Below are positions 26,611-39,059 of a DNA stretch of 64,000 nt, piece after piece. Within the stretch, counting starts at the first letter, position 1, and each line of letters starts with the position of its first letter. This DNA comes from Verticillium longisporum (Eukaryota > Ascomycota > Sordariomycetes > Glomerellales > Plectosphaerellaceae): positions 1,798,001 through 1,862,000 of the forward strand of contig JAETXT010000013.1 in the NCBI GenBank assembly GCA_019188255.1, written 5' to 3'. The translations under genes and the position numbers were made by a program. The notes under the pieces are model-generated. The model saw only the letters and a program-made list of their open reading frames with translations. It made no database searches and was not told the DNA's origin.

Positions 26611-26899
26611 CTAGTAATATATAGTTATATAAAGAAGAAGAAAATTAAGCTTATATAGTAAAGAGAAGCCTAAGAGTTAATAAGGAAAATTATTTTATAT
26701 TATTATTTATTCTTAACTATTATAATTATTACTATTATTATAATACTACTTAGTAATATACTTAAATTAAAGTATAACCCTATAAAGGAACTAGAATAAA
26801 GGAATACTATATACTAGGGTCCTATAAAGAGCTATTATTAGGAGATATAACGACGAAGGCATTACGAGTTCTAGGGACTAGACCTCCTAGAGGGGGCAA

Positions 26900-27090
26900 T
26901 ATAAGGAGTTAGACGTTGGACGTCTAGTAGCGGGTTATCGCTAATAGATTAGCGATAAGATCTAGTTTATAAGTAGAGTCGAGGCTATACTCGATAGCCT
27001 CGATAAGTTAAAGTTATAATACTAGTACGCTGATTGAAATCCGAACTATCTACTTTCCCTAATTAAGGCCCTTAGCCTAATACCTTTATA
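26900..27090 (+). repeat. 3' LTR of copy A
   Basis: 191 bp, preceded by the polypurine tract AGAGGGGGCAA (about 26889-26899). It keeps more CpG than the 5' LTR of the same element (for example GTACGCTGAT near 27030), so the two ends decayed unequally. Confidence 0.95.
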
Positions 27091-29100
27091 ATTATATAAT
27101 ATTAATTCTTAATAGCCTAATTAATCTATTATTTATATAATCTTATTATTTATACTTTTATTCCTTTTATAATAATTAATTATTCTAGTTTTAGAGTTTA
27201 TTCTATTAGCGCCTCTTTATTAATAGGTTAGAGTCTTATCCTTATCGCCTCTTATTTATTAGGCAGGGGGATTCCTCTTAAAGCTCGTTTTTACTAAGTA
27301 TATCTAATTTAATAAATAGAATCGGTAAATATAGGGATAAGCTTATAATACTTATAGTCTTAGTCTTAATAGATAATCTATTAATTAGCGATTATTAAAA
27401 TAATAATTTAGTTAAAATCTATTATAATAATTTAATAGGAGTCTATTAGAATAGGGGCTATAATAGTATACTTCTTAGAGATAATTAATATAAATATAAT
27501 ATAATTAAGTATATTAATAGGAATCCCTTTATTAATATATATTATATAGTCCTAGATCTTATAAATAAATCTAATTCTATAATAGAGGAGGCTCTAATTA
27601 ATAATAATAATATTAATAATCTATATTCTATTATTAAAGTTATTATAATAAGTAATTATATCCTATTATTTACTCTATTAATTATATCCTTAAAGGCTTT
27701 AATTTTATTATAAATAGCTTTAACTAGGTTATATAAATTATATTAAATAATATTATGTTAGAATTATAGAATCTTAATTAATATTTAATCGATTTATATT
27801 AGAATTATATTCTATAAATTAATAAGATTAATTTACTTCTAAGAGATATTAAATAAGATTATTATAATTATTTTATTAGCTTTATTTAGCTTAGAATCTA
27901 TATATTCTAAGGTATAATTATCCCTTTAAATGTTCCCTTAAGTAGATTCTATTATAAAAGAGAATATTCTTTTAATTATTCTAGAGACGATTATCTATTA
28001 GCCTTTAAAGATATTCTCTTATATTATAAAATATTATTATTTATTAAGGGTATTTAAGTCTTTATTATTAAGTAAATCGTTCTCGCTTAATTTAATATAT
28101 ATAAATTATAGGACCTTAGATAATATTATAATAGGAAAGGGAAATAATATATCGTCCTATTCTAATTAATAATAAACTCTATTATACTTCTATTAGCGGA
28201 TAGTTAATATAAATTTACCTTTCTCTATTAGATTAATAATTATAAATAAATTTATAAAATAAAGATTATTATCCTTTTAAATACTATTTAAGAAAAATAG
28301 CTATTTATAGCGGATATTACTAAGTTTACTAGGTTCGAGAAGAATCTAAGTAGAAGCTTTAATTTTAAGAATAATATAGTAAATAGCTTAAAGCTATATT
28401 ATCTATTCTATTTTATATTATTTATCGAGAAATAATCGCTCTCCTATCTTTATTTAATAATATAGATTATAGATAGCGCTTCTAATTATATTATAAAGGA
28501 ATAAATAGCCTATTATTAAATAAGAGAGGATCTATTTAATTAATCGAGCTTAGAATTGAATATTACCTAAATTAATAGGGTATAAGTAGATATACTTAGC
28601 TAAGTAGAAGATATATGTACTTCCTAAGTATTAATTTTCGAGGAATAAGGTCTATTAAAACCTAAGTTAGATATTATATTTATATCTATTAGACTTAGTC
28701 TAGAATATATTATACTCTTTATTAGGAATAAGATTAATAAGTATATTTATTATTATATAATATAATAGAAGTATAATACTTTATTCCTTATTATAAATAT
28801 ATAAGAAGATAGAGTAATTATTAATATATTTCTTCCCTAAAGTTACTTAGATCTACTTAATTATTCTATTAATTTAGTTTCCTATATTATATTTATATTA
28901 CTATAACTCTAACTAAACCTATAATCTATTATCGTCTCCTAGGAATAGTATATTAGGATATTAGGGTTTAAGGGATATAGGGTTTCCTATATTAGAGTTA
29001 GCTATATTAAAAACCTATAGGTCCTCTAGTAGACTTATAAGACCCTTAGTCTTAGCTTTACTTTTCTTTACTCTAAATATAGGAATCTCCTCTATATCGG

Positions 29101-29154
29101 TATTATTATTAATCTAAGTATTATTATTAATCTAGATATTATTATTAGTCTAGT
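29101..29154. repeat. Three tandem 18-bp repeats
   Basis: Three adjacent copies of TATTATTATTAATCTAAG with one or two changes in the second and third. Just left of the second gypsy element's 3' region. The role, if any, is unknown. Confidence 0.8.
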
Positions 29155-29439
29155 TAGTATCCTTAGTAATTATATTCTAAATAAGTAAATCTATAGTATC
29201 GTTAATAGTTTAGATATCTAGGTCTATAATATCGTTATTATTAATATTATTTATTATAGATTATATCCGCTAGAGATATATAGTTATAGTTTCTATATTA
29301 ATAGTATCGCTTCTAGTATATTATTATATTAATAGAATATATTCTCTTATCTCTTTAATATTAAACGTTAGCTTTATTAGCGAATTAAGTCTCGGTATAG
29401 TTAGATATAGTATTATATAGTTATTAAGTAGTAATCGGT

Positions 29440-29620
29440 AAGAATAATATAGGATGTAGATAGGTATAGTAAAGATAAGAGTAATAATAAAGATAAGTAT
29501 AATAAAGATATAAATAGTAATAAAGGTAAATTAAGTAAAGATAAAGTTAAGGATAGTAATAGTTAAGAGATAGAGGTAATAATAATAGGAGGTAAAGTTA
29601 TATAAAGTATTAAGGGGTAG
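29440..29620. repeat. Degenerate A/G-rich low-complexity tract
   Basis: Irregular repeats of AATAAAGATAAG-type words on the plus strand. On the minus strand they would read as Leu/Ser-rich low complexity, probably after RIP of an acidic/Ser-rich or linker sequence near the 3' end of element F. Confidence 0.6.
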
Positions 29621-29849
29621 ACGATATAATCTATATTAGTATTATATTCCTTCTATTTACTCTTAAAACTATTACTTAGTCCCTATAATTAGATTCTAAT
29701 TTTAATATTAATTAGCGGAATCCGATTAACGATTAGCGTTTTTAGTTCTTAGTAATTAAGCTATTAAATCTCTATAGTCTATATTAAGTATTTAGTCTTA
29801 TATCTATATATTAAGTTATTTACTATATAAAGTATATCCGCCTAATATA

Positions 29850-32800
29850 TCTATTTATTATATTTATATCCCTAATTCTTCTATTTTATAAAGTATTATA
29901 ATTATAAATAGCTAGATAGCTATCTTATATAGTAATCTAATAATCTCTTAACTTTATATTAATCTCTATCCTTTATATTAATCTCTATCCTCTTCTAATA
30001 TTATAGGTTTAATTATAGACGATTAATATACTTATAGATTATTATCTAGCGGATATAGAATAAGCTATTTTATAGATATTATATTATATATTCTCTATTT
30101 TATAGGGAACTATAGTTTATATATAAAAGAGCCTCTTTTCTTAAGAACGGTAAAGGGTCCTATTTATTATTAGCTCTATTTCCTTAATAATCTACTAGGA
30201 AGCTTATATCCTTTATTTAGGTTAAGAAAAACTCTATTATTAACTTTAAAGTATATTAATCGGTACTTCTTATTATAGGCCTTCTTAGCTTTAGCTTATA
30301 TATAAGCTATAGATACTTATACCTCTTATTAATAGAGCTTTCTTATAGTTTCGATAATCTCTCTATTCTACGTTCTACCTATTAGCTAGTTAATAGCTAT
30401 TAAAGGCTTAAATCCTAGAAGTAGCTTATTTAGAATATAATTAATAATATATTATTTAATATTATTAAAAGTAAATTAAAGCGGAATTAAGATATCTAGC
30501 TAAAGTATATCTAATAATAATATATAATATTATAATATAATTTCTATTATCTAGTTTTTATATTCTAATAATCTATTAATCTATAAGTATTATATTATCG
30601 AAAATAATAGATCGACCTCGAAGGCTTTAAATATATTCTTCTAGAATAAGCTTATAAACTTTAGGTCTCTATTAGAGATAATTATTAATAATAAACCCTA
30701 ATCTATAAATAGAAGACCTCTTATAAAGAGGATAGCTTAATTCTTAATATTATACTCTATATTATTAGGAATAAATAGAGTCTTCTTAGAATATATATCT
30801 ATTATTATTATTATAGAATCGAGGAATGATATTTTCGATTCTAATAGCCTCTAGAAAGAGAATTATATAGGTATTTTAGGTAATCCGATAATAAAATTAA
30901 TTATAATTATATAGAACGGTCTTATTAGTATTTTAATCGATTATAGTTTACTAAGTAATTTATCTCTATTTATAGATAGTACTAGATACTTTAAATAATA
31001 TCTCTACTATTTCTTAACTATTTACTATTTTTCTTTAAACTATATATTATTAAGCTTATATAGTATCTTATCTAGTCCGAAGTAATACCCTCTATTATAT
31101 ATAAGCTAGAATAGTTCTAGTATAATTAACTTTAATATATATAATTATTATCTAGTAGTCCCTAGTTCGATATTATATAGTAGGCTATCTTCTTTCTTAA
31201 AGGCTAAGAGGTTTATCTTTAGCTTATATTTATATTTCCTTAAGTTTTAAATCTATTATAGGATATTCTTATAATATATATCTATTTAGTATCTATTTAT
31301 AATTTATTATTAGAGTATAGTAGATATCTCTATATAGAGGCTTAAGAGGTATATAATATTATCCTATATATTATCTAATTTATAGCTAATTTAGGACTAT
31401 AGTCTAGCTTCCTATTCCTATTAATAGGACTTATCTTTAATAGTAGGTAATCTCGAGAAGGTATCTAGGATAAGGTTTATCTTATTTAATATATATATAA
31501 TATCGAGGTAAAATTAGCTTAAGTATATTACTATTAATATAAATCTTAAGTTCGCTTTATTTATATCTACTATTATAAGATTAATATAATTAATAATCCC
31601 TTTTAGTATTTTATAATCTATTAATATAATAATAGAATATTAATAAGATTAGATTAATATTTATAGCTTTTATATAGCCTATACTAAATAGGGTATTCCT
31701 AGTTCTATAGCCTTAGCTAGTATTTCGGATTTTATAATTAATTAGCTAAGAAATATTACTAATTATATTATTTTATCTAAGATATATCTACTATCCTAAT
31801 AAGTATTTATATAGAATATAAATAAACTAAAGCCTCTATTATTAATATCTATTTTAAAGAAAGTAATTTTACTTAAATTATAATAATATAATAAAGTTAG
31901 CTATATTAATTATTCTTATAGAATATAGAATATTTCCTTTTTATCCTCTATTAGAATAAAGGTTTATTTAGAAATATATACTATCTAGGTATATTTATTT
32001 ATCTTTTTCTATAGATCGACTTTACCCTCCTCTTAGAGTTATTTTAATAGAGTAATCTTCTTATCCTCTAGTAGCTTAGCTTTAAATTAATAATAAAGGA
32101 TAAATCTTTATAATTATCCTATTATTCCTAGAAAGGTCTCTAAGTCTAATAGTAATATTAAGTATTTTAGCTTAATAATAGCTATTAATCTCTCTATTAT
32201 AGTTAATAGTCCTAAAGTATTAAACTGAAATCCTAGTAATATAATAGAGGGATATATATAGAAGGACTTTATTATATAGGACTTTTCTAATCTTTATAAA
32301 TTAATAATAATTATTCGATCCTTATAAGTATTATAGATTAATAGTTAACAGAAGAATATAGATATATTAAATATTATTAGAAAGGCCTTCCTATATAATC
32401 TATTAATAATCTCTTCTTATAATAATATAGGGTAATTATCTAGTATTAATATATCGTTTAATTACTTAAAGTCTATTATAATTCTACTCTTATATATACT
32501 ATTTATAATCTATTATATAATAAAGACTAAATAGCTAAATAGGGTAAGCTACTTTATCTATTCTAATTATCCTAGCTTATATATCTTATCGAACTTCTTA
32601 TTAAGTGATTGCCTATCTTCGACTCTAAGGGGATATACTTTAGAACCTAGTTTCTTAGATTACTATCTATCTACTAAGTCTATCCTTATTTATTTATTAT
32701 CTAATATTAAGATAACTTTATAATCTCTTTAATAATTAAACGATTTTAATAATTATTTAACTTAATTAGCTTATAAAGGGTCCTTAATATAGATATTAAT

Positions 32801-33486
32801 ACCCTCTCTTATATATAGTTATTTAATATCCTAAGGGGGTTCTATTCTAAGAGATAGTTTAAAATCTTATAGCTCCTTAAATATAGCTTAGTCCTTATAG
32901 CTATTCTTAGATTCTCTAGTAAAGAAGGCTAATACTATATCGTCGTCTAGATCGAATTCCTAGTAGCTATATATTACTTTAGCTATATATTAATCTATTA
33001 GAAAGCTTCCTTCTAGGTTAATATCCTCGATATAGCTTAGATAGGTATTCTAGTCTATTTTTATAGTCTCCTCTAAGTTACTAGATATAAATATAAAATA
33101 TAATCTAGAATAGAATATTTAATATAATTATAGTAAAGGGTTATCTATTATAAAGGTATATTCTCGTTTAATATTATATTTATTATAATAAAGGAGTTTA
33201 TTATATTATATTAATACCCTTATAACCGATCTAGGTAATAGAATAGCCTTAGACATTACTATTACTCTCCTTCTAACTAGGTTAGATTTCGATTTATATA
33301 AGAATAGTATCTATATCCTATAATAATAATTAAATATTAAATTATTAGAGCTAAAGAGTATATCTACTCTATATTAATTAAGGAATTTATATCTAAATAG
33401 TAGCTTTAGAGCTAAGTTCTATATATATTATATTATAATAGTAATATAGCTAAATACCTTAATATCCTATCTATTAATAAGATTAG
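29850..33486 (-). mobile_element. Element F: second Ty3/gypsy family, pol half
   Basis: Minus-strand reading shows the order of a gypsy pol. RT fingers are at about 32,480-32,290; the RT connection with an ETFLGIIG-like motif at about 32,170-32,130; RNase H ending in a DTFSRLP motif (usually DALSRLP) at about 31,465-31,446; integrase with DFIIGLP and later IIIDIYSK at about 30,900-30,770; integrase C terminus with FKVNNRVFLNLNKGYKLP at about 30,260-30,200. It is a different family from A/B/C. Exact 3' end and LTR not found. At 33,486 it is interrupted by copy B and resumes at 41,437. Confidence 0.8.
29900..33200 (-). pseudogene. RIP-destroyed gypsy pol of element F
   Basis: Frames are broken by TAA/TAG throughout. 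In addition, the RT appears to jump from the finger region directly to the connection near 32,265-32,290, with no room for the palm YVDD box, so a deletion of roughly 75 codons is likely. Homologous fungal gypsy polyproteins have this palm segment between the two flanking motifs. No active protein is possible. Confidence 0.65.
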
Positions 33487-33677
33487 TATAAGGAGTTGGA
33501 CGTTGGACGTCTAGCGGCGGGTTATCGCCGATAGATTAGCGATAAGATCTAGTTTATAAGTAGAGTCGAGGCTATACTCGATAGCCTCGATAAGTTGAAG
33601 TTATAATATTAGTACGCTAATCGAAATCCGAATTATCTACTTTCCCTAATTAAGGCCCTTAGCTTAATACCTTTATA
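33487..33677 (+). repeat. 5' LTR of copy B
   Basis: 191 bp, TATAAGGAGTTGGACG...CCTTTATA. The element leader follows at once (TTCTTTAACTTCTATAATC). I could not match the primer binding site to a tRNA 3' end with confidence. Confidence 0.95.
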
Positions 33678-35399
33678 TTCTTTAACTTCTATAATCTACG
33701 GTTAGATTAGGCTGAGTAATAGATTAAACTAGGCGTATTAGGATTTAGAAGCGAACCGCTAATTATAGCCGTTAACGGTTGGACGATGAGCTAGTAGGGA
33801 CGCCGTCGTAATCGTCGAGAGACGGTCGTAATAGAAAGACTATACCTGAACTAGGATCCTTTTTACTAGAGCATTATTAGACTATCGAAGAGCCTTTTCG
33901 ATAAGCGGAACCTTAATTATAGATATTCTAGGCCTTAGTTAAGGAACTCCGAGAATAGAGGCTAGAAAATCGATTTCTAGTCTAATACTTTACTAAATAG
34001 ATTCTAATTATAAAGAATTATAATAAGCCTCCTATTTATAATTATAAAATACTCGAAGAGGATACTACGATCGCTTAAATTAACGATTAATTTATTACTA
34101 TTAAGGCCGGAAATGCTTTCTAGCTTAATATAAGCGTAGCCTAAATCGTTAAATAGTCGATAATTAAATTTACTTATATTCTTTAAATAGCGTAGCGAAA
34201 CTATATACGAAACTTAGAAACGATTTACTAAGAGGACCCTAATATTAACGATACGAGTATCTATTAAGGGGACTTTTAAAGCTTTATTAGGCGAGAATAT
34301 TTCTTAAAGGACCTATAAAACCTAATTTATCGGGAATAGCTATATTCATTATACTTTAAGGGTAATAGAGATATCTCCCCTTTAATATTCTTTAATCGTT
34401 AGGAAAGCATTTACCGATTATTTAGCGAAAGCGTAGACTATAGCGAAGAGCGTACTTTTAGATACTTCTAATAGCTCTTTTACTTTATATAGGATAAATT
34501 AATAGAGTACTATATTCCTATTAAGGATACTAGAATAGTTATATATAAAGCTTAGAGAATATAGGATATTAATTAATTATAGAATAAATAGTAAGAGAAT
34601 AGGAAACGAATATACTCTTAATCGAACTAGGGCGAATAATATAATATAGTACCTATATATAGGGGGCCTAAGAGAGAAACCTTATAGGATTAATCGCTAG
34701 CGAAACGAGGATGACCCTCGTACCGTAATAGAGGGACTACTCCTCGCTAAGCGAGGAACCCGAACCTATACCCTATAAGAACTCCATCTAGAGGCTAAGG
34801 GGCCGCCCTTATAACGTCTATAAATATATACTTCTATTATAATAAAACTAGCTACTAGGTATAAAATTGCCTATAGCTAGACCCCTAGAGATATAAGGCT
34901 ATAATTATAGGTATATAATTACTTGAATTCGAGGGCGTCTAGATAATAGAGCTCTTGGAAAACGATTTAGCGTAAGCCTTAACCTAAAAGGTATTATACT
35001 TAAAATGAATATTAGGAAAACCGCTAAAGCATTAGCGATTATTTTATAATAAAATAAAGAGATTAAATTCTCTATTAACCTAGATATTAATATTATAATA
35101 GATATTATTAGTCCTATTCTCGTTTAACTATTAAAGTTACGAGAAATAGAAGGTATAGAAGCCCCTAAACTATAAACGTTTAATAGCTAGATAGTAATTA
35201 ATCGTAGGATATTCGCGCTCTTTTTCTACTTACTAGATATATAGAACCGCCCCCGATTACTATATTAGCTATTTATATATACGGAATAGCCCGAAGGGTC
35301 TAGCTATATACTCCTATCTAACGATAGTATAGGGAAGGAAGGCATTTAAGTAAATACCTCTATTTAATCCTTTACCTAGGGCTATATATTAAATACGGA

Positions 35400-38300
35400 C
35401 CTAGAAGAGTTCGTAAAGATACTAGTCGAGGATAAGGCTAAGGCTTATATCGCCTATATTACTTAGGCCGTAATAATAATGCCTAATGTAACTATCCCCG
35501 TCGTTAACGACCTACCCCTAGATAAGGGGCGGGCTAAAATACTTTTTATAGAATTTACTAAATTCGAAGATATTTTCTCCGAAGACTTAGCGAAGGAACT
35601 ACTAATGCTAAAAGATGTAGAGTACTCGGTAGACCTAAAAGAGAGAGCCGAACCCCTTTACGGCCCTATCTACCTATTATTATAGAGGTAGTTAGAAGAG
35701 CTCCGTCGCTATATTATAGAAGGGGAAGCTATAGGGAGGATTAAAAAGTCTATTAGCTCTATAAAGGCCCTAGTCCTATTCGTACTAAAGAAGGATAGGA
35801 GTCTACGTCTATATATAGACTATTAAGGCCTTAATATAATTACGATAAAGAACCGTTACCTTCTCCTATTAATAGGCGAACTTTTAGACTACTTCGTAGG
35901 AGCGAAATACTTTTCTAAGATCGATATCTAAGATACTTATTACCGGATTCGCATTAAGAAGAGCGATTAATAGAAGATAGCTTTCCGGATAAGATATAGG
36001 TATTATAAATATATTATAATATTATTCGGATTAACGAATGCTCTCGCTACTTTCTAGGTATATATTTACTAAGTATTCGCTAGACTATTAAACGACTTCT
36101 ATATCGCTTATTTAGACGATATATTAATCTATTTATAAACGAGGGAGGAATATATAGCCTATTTCTAGTAAATCCTAAAGAGATTTTAGAACTTTAAGCT
36201 CTTCGCTAAATAATTAAAGTATCTATTTTACTAAAATAAGGTAGAATTCCTAGGATTTATTATTTTAAAAGAAAGTATAGCTATAGATCTAAACTATATC
36301 CGAGCTATAGCTAAATAATAACCCTTAGAATCCTTTAAGGATATATAAGTATTCCTAGGCTTTATAAACTTCTATAGATAGTTTATAGAGGGCTATTTAA
36401 AAATAATAGCCCCCCTATCCGCCCTATTAAAAGGAAGCATTATAGGGGTTAAGAAAGGGCTATTCGAATAGCTACCCGAGGCTTAGAAGGTATTTAAATA
36501 ATTAAAAATTGCATTTATTACTATTACGATTTTAAGATATTAGGATTATATATTAGAAGGCTAGGTCGAGACCGATATATCTAATAATACTATCTCGGGG
36601 ATCCTTAGCTAAAAGTATAAAAATAAGTAGAGGCCGGTTACTTATTATTCGTAGAAGCTATTACTAACCGAATAGTAATAAAGTACTAGGTAATAAGAAC
36701 TACTCGCGATCGTAGAGAGCCTCGAATACTAGCGCTATTACCTAGAGGGTATAGGATAGGTTTTCACTATATTAACCGATTACTAGGCTCTTAAAGGTAT
36801 TATATAAGTACTAGTAAGAGACCTTTAAGGAAGGCTTATATAATAAGTATATAGATTATCGTCTTTTAATTTTAAAATCTAATATTAGCCCGGGGTTATA
36901 AACCTAGCCGATAGCCTCTTAAGGCGACTAGACTATATAAGGGGACGAGCGCTAATAAGCGATATACTTCCTACTTTATCTAAAAAGCTATAATTAGCGG
37001 AAGACCTAGCTATAGACGTTTAGCGAGCTATCGCTAAGACTAAGCCGAAGGACGCTATAGGTAGAGCCTTCGTCTAAGCTATAAAAGCGACCCTATAAAG
37101 ATAGAAGCTTATCCCTATATCGGAACGATACTATAGCTCTAGGGAAAGGGGGACCTTACCCCCTAAGCGAAGAGTAAAATATATTTATATTATTATTAAG
37201 AAAAAAGTAAAGAAAGAAGCTCCTTTTCGACCTTAAAGCTGAAAAGCCGAGGCCGAGAAATTAGTAACGATTCGCTAGGAGATTACTTAAATAGAGTCTA
37301 AGGACCTAGGAGAGTCTAGGATTATTATTCTAGATTAGTATATCCTATATTCTATTATAAAGGAGCTTATAAAGAATGAAACGGCGCTAAGGCCTACCTC
37401 TATTTTAGAATTCGAGAACTTAATTAGAGGTCTATAGGCTATTAATCTAGGATACTTTCTCTAAAGGGAGAATATAAGCCGATAAGCTAGAAGAAGAGTA
37501 AGGTATACTTTAAATAAGTAAGGCACCCTCCTCTTTAAGGGACGACTCGTTATCCCTCTATAAGGGACTCTCCGTAAGGGGCTATTAAAATAGTACTATA
37601 ATAACCTATAGATAGGATATATAGGGGCTAATAAGACCCTCGAACTTCTAAGGAGAAAGTTCTATTAGGAGAATATATTAGTAGACGTACGCCCATATAT
37701 CGCTAAGTACTTAATATACTAAAGGATATAAATACCCTAATATAAGCTATATAGAAAGCTATAATCGCTATTACTCCTATTATATCCCTTCTAAGAGATC
37801 TCCTTAGACTTTATTACGGGTCTAGCGCTAATAATAAAGGATAATAGTCTAGAATATAACTCTATCTTTATTATTATAGATCGTTTTACGAAAATCGCTT
37901 AGTTCCTAGTAACCCGTAAAACATTTATAGCTATAGGCTTAAGCGCTATTCTTTATAAAGAAATAGAATATCGGTTCGGGAGTCTAGAGGGTATCGTAAA
38001 TAATAGGGATAAGCTCTTTATTAATTAATTCTAGGAGGAATTCTACTAGGAAAGAGTAATTAAACGCTACCTATCTATAGCCTATTACCCTTAGATAGAT
38101 AGATAGATAGAGAGAACCTACTAGATACTAGAAAAGTACCTTTACTATATTAGCGACTAAGCGCTAAAGGAGTAGCTATATTACTTAAAAGAAGTAGAGT
38201 TCTCTTATAATAATAGTATATATAGTACTATTAATATTTTACTATTTAAGGCCCTATATAGATACTATCCGAGGATAATTAATTACGTAGCCCTAAGAGA

Positions 38301-39000
38301 GGATATTAAGGTCGAGAGCGTAAAGGAAAGAATTAAAAAGATTACTATTACTCGCTAACTAGTTAGCGAAAACTAATAATATATAGTACGTACCTAAGCT
38401 TTCTACTACGATAAGAGGTATATACCTAAGGTCTTTAAAGTCGGAGACGTTATAGGCCTCTCTATTAAGAACTTCCGCTTTAAATTAAATTAGAAGCTAG
38501 CGCTTAAGTATATCTAAGTAAAGATTATAGAGAAGGTAGGCGAATAGGCCTATTATATATCGCTCCCCGAGATATATTAGGATATACGATATCTTCCCGG
38601 TATCCTCCTTAGAACCCTAGTACGATCGCTGAATAAGTATTAAATAATTAGCCTACTTCCCTATATTAGAAAAAGAATAGGAAGAATAGGAACTCGAGGA
38701 TATCGTAGCTTATAAAGAGGATTAAGGATAAAATTTCTACTTAGTAAAATAAGCGGAGTAGCTAATCGAATATAATACTTAGGAGCTAGAAAGCTATTTA
38801 GAAAATGTAGCTTAAACCTTAAAAAGGTATAAGAAATACTAGAAGTATAGATATAAACGATAGGATGAATAGCTAAGGGTTATAAGAAAATAAATATTAG
38901 AGCTATATAAGAAAAGAAATAATAATATTAATACTAGGCCTATAATAATAACGTCGGTTCGCCGATTAATTATCGTAATAGCGCTTAATAATAGTCTATC
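35400..39000 (+). pseudogene. RIP-destroyed pol of copy B (RT to chromodomain)
   Basis: The longest surviving open piece is 35479-35685, 68 codons ending in YGPIYLLL, which corresponds to the start of the RT region (KFEDIFSEDLAKEL). Downstream the frame is interrupted only by TAG/TAA that stand for Gln or Trp codons. Landmarks: YLDDILIY at 36109 onward, DFITGLALI at 37808 onward, FKVGDVIGLSIKNFRFK near 38430-38490, chromodomain at 38690-38813. In intact elements these proteins carry out reverse transcription and integration and bind methylated histone H3; here all are inactivated. Confidence 0.85.
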
Positions 39001-39059
39001 GTTAGGACTAATACTACCTAAGGAAACCCGCTATACTATTCCTAACCCTCGTTTAATAT

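Larger units (their letters stand above)
19145..27090 (+). mobile_element. Copy A: full-length Ty3/gypsy chromovirus
   Basis: A complete LTR retrotransposon of 7,946 bp with two 191-bp LTRs and an exact 5-bp target duplication, ATTAT (19140-19144 and 27091-27095). It is co-linear with copy B: gag-like region, protease, RT, RNase H, integrase, chromodomain, then about 2 kb with reading frames on the opposite strand, polypurine tract and 3' LTR. The RT box, at 21767-21778, encodes YLDN, since the CpG between the two Asp codons of YLDD is now TpA. Stops occur throughout; no protein could be made. Confidence 0.95.
27096..29850. other. RIP-mutated region, mostly unassigned
   Basis: About 2.75 kb without a recognised element. 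Between about 28,240 and 28,900 the plus strand has a long frame interrupted only by TAA/TAG (it includes ITKFTRFEKNLSRSF and SQVLIFEEQGLLKP when read from the sequence), suggesting a RIP-destroyed gene, which I do not recognise. The right part (after about 29,050) has simple repeats and probably the 3' end of element F. Confidence 0.4.

Noticed and set aside
33678..33720. tRNA primer binding site after the 5' LTR
   Set aside because: The leader does not start with TGG or a RIP derivative that I can match to a tRNA 3' end; self-priming is possible but not shown.
35479..35685. 68-codon open frame as a real gene
   Set aside because: It is a surviving piece of the copy B pol, in frame with RT landmarks downstream and broken by RIP stops.
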